A stretch of 64,000 nucleotides of DNA. Source: Amia ocellicauda. Taxonomy: Eukaryota; Chordata; Actinopteri; Amiiformes; Amiidae. A model generated the notes under the pieces. The model searched no databases. It saw only the letters and a program-made list of their open reading frames with translations, and was not told where the DNA came from. Every line of letters begins with the position of its first letter. The stretch's first letter is position 1. Positions 57,352 through 64,000 of this stretch are shown piece by piece. The DNA is taken from assembly GCF_036373705.1 (NCBI RefSeq), contig NC_089863.1, forward strand, positions 30,340,227-30,404,226, given 5' to 3'. Both the position numbers and the translations under genes were made by a program.

Positions 57352-58099
57352 TTTTATAAAGGGACACATCGAACACGTTGATGTGCGTAACTTTTGTCTT
57401 TTTAACTACTTTACTTATTTTGAACGTTATTTGGGGTACGAGTTGTACAGTAAAGCGAAATCAGATTTAGTAGAGAGAGACACAAGCCGGTAAGAACATG
57501 TTTTTGTACAAAATAAGTATCAGAGAGGTATCTATTTTATGAAATGCTTCTTTATTGTTAATAACATACACAAGGTGGGAAGGAAGGAAGGAAATGATGC
57601 TACATCAGCTCAATGTATAGAATATTAATCTGAATTGCGCTGGTCCTGTTTCTGCTCACGTTTCAAAGATAATCAGTGAACTATTGGCCGGGTGAATGAA
57701 AATCTGCGATGCCGTTTTAAACCCCAGATGCTTAAGCTATATGCTGTTAGGTCCTAGCTGTTGATTTGACAGGTTTGTTCAGGGTGATGCTGTGTCTGTC
57801 TGTCAGTCTGTCACCATGTGTAAAGAACAAAACAGCTTTATGTTATCACCAGACTACATACACTTAAAAGGAATGCCAAATGGCTAAACTTGGCTCTTGA
57901 AACAGAGCAGGACATTAAGGCTTCTGGATATGCCTGAGCTCAGACCCCCAACCCAACATATACAGAGCCGCTTAAACTCCTCTTGAGGAGACCTATGTGT
58001 AATAAAAATAATAAAATTGATATATGCAATAAGCCCACAAAGTATTTTGAATATAACGTATAGACTATTTCTGTTTGCTATGTGTGCTTTGTTACAACC

Positions 58100-58188
58100 G
58101 GAATTGACTTTGATATAGAAAATACATTTTATATTGCACTGATGTTGTAAGTTGCCCTGGATAAGGGCGTCTACCGAAAAAAAAAAAA

Positions 58189-58243
<55 letters not shown>

Positions 58244-58246
58244 GAG
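58100..58246 (+). repeat. Retroposon tail in right arm
   Basis: GTTGCCCTGGATAAGGGCGT followed by an A-run and (AAT)n, mirroring 51771-51900. Confidence 0.75.
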
Positions 58247-59462
58247 CATTTCCCAAATTTTAACGTTTGTAGCAAAATAGTCAACTCTATCACATCAGTA
58301 TGTGATACATGTGATGGATGTGTACAGGTTTTCTTGTGATAAATTCTCAGTTATTAGGGGGGCTAGTTTTGTGTTGTTGATATAACCATACAGCTCCCTG
58401 CAAACCCCCACCGCGGTGCCTGAGAGCAGGACGTGCTGCTTGTGAAGCCCCTCCACTGCCGTGTGATCCTGTCAGGGCATCAGTGGAGTGACTGTGTAAA
58501 CTGTTTTGGTGAAGCAAATTCTTAATAAAATGTTCAAATATTCAGCTGTGTCGGTTTGGTCTTTATAACTCACCCTGTTATTATGTATTTATTTTGTATC
58601 GGTTTTCTCTATTTCTAGCCATTCTCTCTTTTCTGTGCCTGATTGTTTTGTGTTAACCCTATCTCACTACAGACCTGCTGGATTCACGCATGATCCGGTG
58701 TGACTCTAGTGTGACTGTGTCTCCCTGCGCTTTTCTTTTGCTGTGGTCTCTAAGGTTGCTGCTCCCTCTGGCCTATGAATGGATTATATTACATATTTAT
58801 TTAAAATAATTTGATGTTTGGTTACTAATATTATTACAAATGCTGATTTTATTGAGTTGTATTGAAATTTCCCAGTTTCTACATATATAGTCTATGCTTC
58901 TTATATAACATATATATTCTATAACTCTTCTATATTTAAGGATTTTTTAATTTAGTAACATTACATTTCATTTACATTGCACGCTGTTGTGAATACACAC
59001 ACACACACACACACCTTTAAAACTTCATAATTGTATTTATTCAACCTTTACATTGTATCTGTTCTTTAAGTAATACGTTTGATATATTCTGAAATGCAAG
59101 ATTACTGAAAGTTTTAATTTACATTTTCTGTATTACATTTCTTTTCATTTTGCTCATATTCAGGATTTTCTAAAGTTCAGTCCATCTTGTGTCTCTCAAG
59201 CTGTCCCACAGCCCCCACCGCTTCTACAGATCGCTATCTCTTGCCACATTCCATTATCCGGAGCTAGGGGGGCCCATCGCCTCAAATGTAAACAGAGCCG
59301 CTTCTTAAATTGAAAACAGACCCCACCTGTCATCAGTGCCCTGTTAACTCCGCCCCCAACTATTTAAATTCTTCAAACCAAAGTCTAACGTGATAGGCTA
59401 TTTCTTCAGTGCCCTGTCAACTCCGCCCCCAAATATTCTAATTCTTCACCGATCCGAGGTTA

Positions 59463-59588
59463 CTAAAGACGTAGACATCTCCTCGCCACCCCCACTAGCT
59501 CAAAAAGCTCCAGACCGACATAACCCTTGTCCATTTGAAAGAGGTAACCACTGTGGCCCTGTTGAAGAGACAGCCTTGCAGATCTCGC
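59463..59588 (-). pseudogene. Diverged coding segment in right arm
   Basis: Mirror of 50402-50527, with the same frame, the same length and one missense change seen. An open frame retained in both arms at equal length suggests the segment was coding when the arms were last homogenised. Confidence 0.5.
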
Positions 59589-59940
59589 TTAAGTAGAAGT
59601 ATCTATGTTACTAAAGAATCGGGAGGGCTTTAATAGAGCTCTTTTGGAGCTTCACTCGCGTAGGGAAAAATATCTATGTTATCTAAAGAATCTGAAGGGT
59701 GTACATAGCGCTCTTTTGGAGCTTCACACGTATAGAGAAAAATAGCTATTTTACTAAAGAATCAGTCTGGCTTAAAGACAAATCTTTTGGTGGGTTTGAA
59801 AAACAGTTGAAGACCCCCACCATCCCTGCACATTCCTTTGGAATCCATCAATATGGTAATTATTCTGTGACGCGGTACAAACACCCCCCCGCACCCCTAG
59901 GAACGCGCCCCCCCCACCCCCCCGAGTTCAACTCAAGTTC

Positions 59941-59953
59941 AGGTCAAAGGTCA
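59941..59953 (+). promoter_or_regulatory. Perfect DR1 motif, right end
   Basis: AGGTCAAAGGTCA on the + strand, the mirror of the left-end motif, about 40 bp from the terminus. Confidence 0.5.
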
Positions 59954-59994
59954 AATCCCCCGCAGCCCTTCTTCCGAAAAAGTACCCTATATTA

Positions 59995-60588
59995 GCAGCA
60001 GATCCTTTCATTCCTGTAAGTTGTGAGGTGGGGCCTCCATGGATCGGACTTGTTTGTCCAGTTCATCCCAAAGATGCTCGATTGGATTCAGATCTGGGGA
60101 ATTTGGAGGCCAAGTCAATACCTTGAACTTGTGATTCATCAGACCAGGCCACCTTCTTCCATTGCTCTGTGGTCCAGTTCTGATTCTCACGTGCCCATTG
60201 TAGGCACTTTTGGCAGTGGACAGGGGTCAGCATGGGCACCCTGACTGGTCTTCGGCTATGCAGCCCCATACGCAACAAACTGCGATGCACTGTGTGTTCT
60301 GACACCTTTCTATCAGAACCAACATTCACTTTTTCAGCAAATTGAGCCACAGTAGCTCGTCTGTTGGATCGGACCACACAGACCAGCCTTCGCTCCCCAT
60401 GTGCATCAATGAGCCTTGGGCGCCCATGACCCTGTCACCGGTTCACCGCTTTTGCTTCCTTGGAACACTTTTCATAGGTAGTGACCACTGTCCGGGAACA
60501 CCCCACAAGAGCTGCAGTTTTGGAGATGCTCAGACCCAGTCGTCTAGCCATTACAATTTGGCCCTTGTCAAAGTCGCTCAGATCCTTT
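59995..60588 (-). mobile_element. Deleted Tc1, right fragment
   Basis: Continues the relic broken by the 10-kb element, from GCAGCAGATCCTTTCATTCC. It carries the same internal deletion as 2461-3358 (CTTGAACTTGTGATTCATCA joined to GACCAGGCCACC) and keeps transposase pieces on the minus strand. The distal terminal repeat is lost: similarity ends at CAGATCCTT near 60588. Confidence 0.85.
60063..60588 (-). pseudogene. Tc1-like transposase remnant
   Basis: Minus-strand pieces resemble the transposase at 2479-3210. They are the DNA-binding part (DRKVSEHTVHRSLLRMGLHS), the first catalytic block (VAWSDES), and, after the deletion and in another frame, SPDLNPIEHLWDELDKQVRS. The second aspartate block is missing. 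Confidence 0.8.
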
Positions 60589-60599
60589 TGTGTCATGAT

Positions 60600-61760
60600 C
60601 ATTCCTTTTCTTGATCTTCATATCATATCCATGATTTTTTCAGATATGTATTGCCCTATTTTACTGTGTCATTTTTTTAGCTTGTCCTCAACAACGCATT
60701 TCTCTATTAGCCACCGGTGAAAGGGAGAAAAACAAACAAACAAAAAGATACTTGGTCACAATGTTTAATATACAAACATTATATTGTGGCTGAGCCCCCC
60801 AAGCAGGGAGGGTTTAAATTTGCAGGGTAATCCTAGTCTCACAGCACAACAGCAACTCCTGTGGTTATGGGCACAGCAGTTGACTGAGTCTTCAGTGGAA
60901 CTGTATTTCTTCTGATGTAACGGGCCTTATCACATTATTTTCCAAATAGTATGTAATATATAATATGTTACACACACATTGTTCTGTAGACAGATATTTA
61001 TGCTTCATACATATTTTAATTCAATTCAAGTGGAATTTATATACAGATGTTTCCAACTTGTTACACACTATGCATATTTAGTTATGTTCAAATATACTTA
61101 CATGGTAATTGACATTAAAAATTAATATTAATCATATTAATCTATAAACATCTGACACCACAGACAATGTAAAAATATTTGTAGTTGGCTAAATACTTAC
61201 TCTTTACAGCCTGATATTTCACTGGAGTAAGTGGTGGTTTTACAACTGCTCCCATACTTTCAAATCTACTGCAGATTTTGCCCTCTGTGTTCCGGTCCTT
61301 TAGCACTTCTGAACCCCATACTGCTACAGCAAGCTCTTTGCAAAAATCAAATCTTTGCTTGATTTAGATAACCATCTCCATTGTTCTTCATGCAACCAAA
61401 TGCCTTCTCCGATGCAAACCTTTAACAATTATTGAGAGGCACAACATTTATTTTGAAAAAGAACATCAGAATTTTAACATTAAAACTAGAAGTTGCATGC
61501 AACTTTTAAGGCTTCCATGTTGTATCAGTAGGTTTCAGATTTGAGCAAGCATTTGTAGTTTAAATGCATGTGTTATTAAATGTGTAATTTTCAATTCTAA
61601 TCCAATGTAGTATACATTTGAGGTTTTCAGTCTTTTGTCACTTGAAGATTGTATTTCAATTTCAGTGAAGTATAATATTAATCTATTGATTGCATGCATC
61701 AATCATGTAAGGTAGCATTGTATTTTTCACTTAATTCTAGCATATATGTGAAGTTTTCAT
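60600..61760. other. Stretch with no recognised feature
   Basis: AT-rich DNA. A CAAA run lies near 60733-60744. No gene or repeat boundary was recognised. Confidence 0.4.
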
Positions 61761-61764
61761 TGTG

Positions 61765-62520
61765 TCATTCAAGATGCAGAATGCAATTCCCAAGTTTGGC
61801 CACATGATGGAAGTAGAGGTCTACATGAGGAATGTCATGATGTGGCTGACATGTGAAGCTGTCATTTTGGTTGGTGTACAGGAGCCAGGTTTTGTGTCCT
61901 ATCAACTTGGCTTCATCAACTTTGAGAGATCTTTCTACTAGTTTAATCACTGACAATTTATGTACATTAGGCTATAGTTCTGAAGATATTTGCTGTCATA
62001 AGTGACATAATGTAACAGAATTTGGTGATTTTTTAAATTTTGCTGATAGGTTTTTCTGGGGTCAATTTCATGTGTTTATCATTTTCTTATGGCTGTAATG
62101 TTGTTGCACACAGTCACTTGTCTCTTGCAGACATGACAGATAGCAATGTCTATGTAATACATGCAAAGTTTCAGGGCACTGGGCTTTAGAGTTCCGGAGC
62201 AGGAGCTGTTTTCATTTTCGCACACGGACATGTTAAATCCAACATTGCGGCTTAACCGTGTACCTCACAAACTTAATTATGAGGTTTTATGTTCAATGCA
62301 CAGTCATAGACATAGGTGCTGAATTTCATGTGCGTACTGCATTCCAGTGTAGAGGTAATGTGATACTTGTCTGTAGCGATGCATACGTTTTATTTCATTG
62401 GCCCACAGCACCCATGTTTTTCACTGGGGCAACTCGCTTTTAACAACCTTGGTAGTACTCTGTACTAGTGTACCAATTTGTGGCACAGTGGGTATAAGTG
62501 GCATGGATTACAAAGCACCA
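61765..62520. repeat. Uncharacterised dispersed repeat, copy B
   Basis: Reverse-oriented relative of 6690-7870. Landmarks are CCACATGATGGAAGTAGAGG, TTCATTGGCCCACAGCACCC, GCAACTCGC and CCTTGGTAGTACTCTGTACT. It has no coding frame. Confidence 0.5.
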
Positions 62521-62661
62521 AAGCTGGAATCAGAGAATGCTACATGGCGGACAATGCGTGCACCCGGGGAACTTCTGATGAACAAGCGTAATAGTGGGGC
62601 ATAAGGTATGCATGTGTGTGAAGTGGCATATGCATGTGTCCGTTGGTTTTGGAGAAGAAGA

Positions 62662-62812
62662 TTCGTGCATGGAAGCCTAATAGTAAAAATCCTAACAGAA
62701 ACAATAGGCTTCCAGCACTTTGTGCATGGAAGCCTAATAATAATACAAATCCTAACAGAAACAATAGGCTTCCAGCACTTCGTGCATGGAAGCCTAATAA
62801 TACAAGTTTGTT
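62662..62812. repeat. ~62-bp tandem repeat with internal hairpin
   Basis: About 2.4 units of CGTGCATGGAAGCCTAATA, then AATCCTAACAGAAACAATAG and GCTTCCAGCACTT. Each unit contains GGAAGCCTA and TAGGCTTCC, which can pair. It resembles a common fish minisatellite. Confidence 0.75.
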
Positions 62813-62819
62813 CCAAAAT

Positions 62820-63700
62820 ATAAACATATGTCATATTATCTTGGTAGAAATAACAATTCTGGCTTTATTTGTGTATATTACTTACTTGTGTATATTATTT
62901 ACTAATTAAACAAATTATATATTTTTTCTATTTCAACACTGTGTAAAGCTGCAGCTTAGTTTTCCATCAAAGCAATCATAACAGTGTTGGAAAAAACAAT
63001 GAACATCATGCATGACTAGAAAACAGACCTGGGACCAAGTAAATGTAAATGCACTCCAGCATATGTACAAGTACTTTATTGAAGGCTGAGCAATACATGT
63101 AAGTACATTTTGTTCACTGATGTATTCAAGTATGACTACAAACAAGAGTACATTTTAAGTTTGTTTTGATGGGGAACTGAGGACAGTATGTTGTAAAAGG
63201 GTTAAACTGTAAAGATTAAAATAATCCTTAACTCTCAAAAGCCTGTCTCAAGTTGCTCTGTAACTTAATGTTGAGGTCTCTTAGGGTTCTGTTTTCATCA
63301 GTCAGTCTTATTTTCTTTTCTCAACAGTGAAATTTCTTCATCCATATTCCTCTTTGGTATTGTTAAGATTTCATGTTTTTTTTCCTGTTACATTAAATTT
63401 ATCTTTCATTTATCTAAAAAGTTTGGAGGATACAACATCTTTGTCTGAGTTGTCAGAGTTACTGGATTCAATTTCCTGTGCGTGTTTTTTGTTCTTTTTG
63501 GTTCACTGAACAGAGGATTTCTTTTCCTTGCCTTCTTTTTGCATTGCATTGGTTGACATTTTTTGCGTCTGTATCAGATAGCCTTTTCTTTTTGTTCCTA
63601 CTAAAATGTATTTTGAAATAGATTATTGGTATTGATACAGTGCCTTTCATATCACCATTACGAAGCATTTTTACATAACATTCAGTTATGGTCTACAAGA
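62820..63700. other. Stretch with no recognised feature
   Basis: AT-rich with only short frames. Nothing is supported. Confidence 0.4.
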
Positions 63701-63701
63701 A

Positions 63702-64000
63702 ACCATCCATCCATTTTCAAAACTGCTTATCCTGGTGAGGGTTGTGGGGAAGTTTGAGCCAATCCTGGCAGGCATAGGGCTCAAGGCAGGAATACACCCA
63801 GGGTGGGACGCCAGGCCATTGCTGGGCAACTACAGGGTAATTTATCATGGCCAATTAACCTAACCTACTTGTCTTTCGACAGTGGGAAGAAAACCCATGC
63901 AGACACAGGGAGAACATGCAAACTCTACGCAGACAGGCACCCCACAACCCCTGGAGCTGTGAGGCAGCAGTGCTAACCACCACACCACAGTGCTACCCTA
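63702..64000 (+). repeat. Common fish interspersed repeat (CCATCCATTTTC type)
   Basis: Starts ACCATCCATCCATTTTCAAA and contains GCTTATCCTGGTGAGGGT, GGCAGGAATACACCC, GACAGTGGGAAGAAAACCCA, GGGAGAACATGCAAACTC and GAGGCAGCAGTGCTAACCAC. This order is typical of a very abundant fish repeat. It runs off the window. Confidence 0.75.

Larger units (their letters stand above)
49928..59994. mobile_element. 10-kb element with ~2.6-kb terminal inverted repeats
   Basis: The two ends mirror each other from TAATATAGGG (49928) and CCCTATATTA (ending 59994) inward for about 2.6 kb. The element interrupts a Tc1 relic. Flanks GCAGTAG and GCAGCAG could be a short imperfect target duplication, but about 7 bp of the expected Tc1 sequence is missing at the left edge. 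Each arm has a perfect DR1 motif, G-rich subterminal DNA, tandem about 73-bp repeats, a coding-like segment and an old retroposon. The core encodes a 244-codon gene, a broken gene, and minus-strand coding-like tracts, plus a nested Tc1. Candidates are a Polinton-like or virus-derived element. The family is not identified. Confidence 0.8.
57352..59994 (-). repeat. Right terminal inverted repeat
   Basis: Reverse complement of the left arm with scattered substitutions and indels. It has two rather than three 73-bp units, one rather than two G-rich terminal segments, and about 115 bp extra near 57975-58090. The arms therefore evolve separately at present, although the shared retroposon insertion shows they were once made alike. 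Confidence 0.85.

Noticed and set aside
57075-57493. Plus-strand frames at the inner edge of the right arm as a protein gene
   Set aside because: Most of the frame lies in low-information sequence, the two frames overlap, and no start context or homology is visible. Kept only as a finding on the arm edge.
62662-62812. CRISPR-like repeats
   Set aside because: Fewer than three units, no constant spacer pattern and a fish-like genome. It is a minisatellite.

Overview
The window looks like nuclear DNA of a ray-finned fish. It is AT-rich and intron-like, with at least five Tc1-like transposon insertions from four families, CR1/L2/L1-type LINE relics, hAT and Harbinger-like remnants, AAT and TA microsatellites, and genes that resemble the fish rapunzel (rpz) family. 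An early-branching fish is possible but cannot be proven from this window. Roughly half of the window is tandemly or inverted-duplicated sequence.

Layout. 1-5500: decayed repeats, namely a BEL/Pao relic, a hAT MITE with an 8-bp target duplication, and an internally deleted Tc1. 5538-13362: one rapunzel-like gene, with a candidate TATA box and non-coding exon 1 near 5.54-5.64 kb and a coding exon at 12.7-13.4 kb. The roughly 7 kb between them is filled by a dispersed repeat, a CR1-like LINE and a Harbinger-like remnant. 14265-37364: three nearly identical 7.67-kb tandem units separated by AAT microsatellites. Each carries a 370-codon rapunzel-like gene whose stop codon was overprinted by a Tc1 transposon. 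The transposase frame is intact in copies 2 and 3 and frameshifted in copy 1. 37741-45979: five nearly identical 1,648-bp tandem units, each with an L1-like fragment, a 92-bp near-perfect palindrome and an L2-like reverse-transcriptase fragment. 47501-49605: a decayed Tc1 carrying a solo-LTR-like insertion. 49928-59994: a 10-kb element with about 2.6-kb terminal inverted repeats, inserted in a Tc1 relic and itself carrying an intact Tc1. 60-64 kb: ordinary repeats.

The most unusual object is the 10-kb long-inverted-repeat element. Both ends carry a perfect DR1 nuclear-receptor-type motif (AGGTCA-A-AGGTCA) and tandem subterminal repeats. The arms contain a diverged coding segment paralogous to part of an internal 244-codon gene of unknown function. 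A second, broken + strand gene and coding-like tracts on the opposite strand at the right suggest the compact, converging layout of a linear DNA virus or Polinton-like element. I could not identify the family.

The rapunzel-like genes are the only clear host genes. The single-copy and triplicated genes share a core of about 200 residues, so they are paralogues. The triplicated form has an extra C-terminal region of about 170 residues. Whether the two tandem arrays have the copy number shown depends on the assembly, because the units are almost identical.
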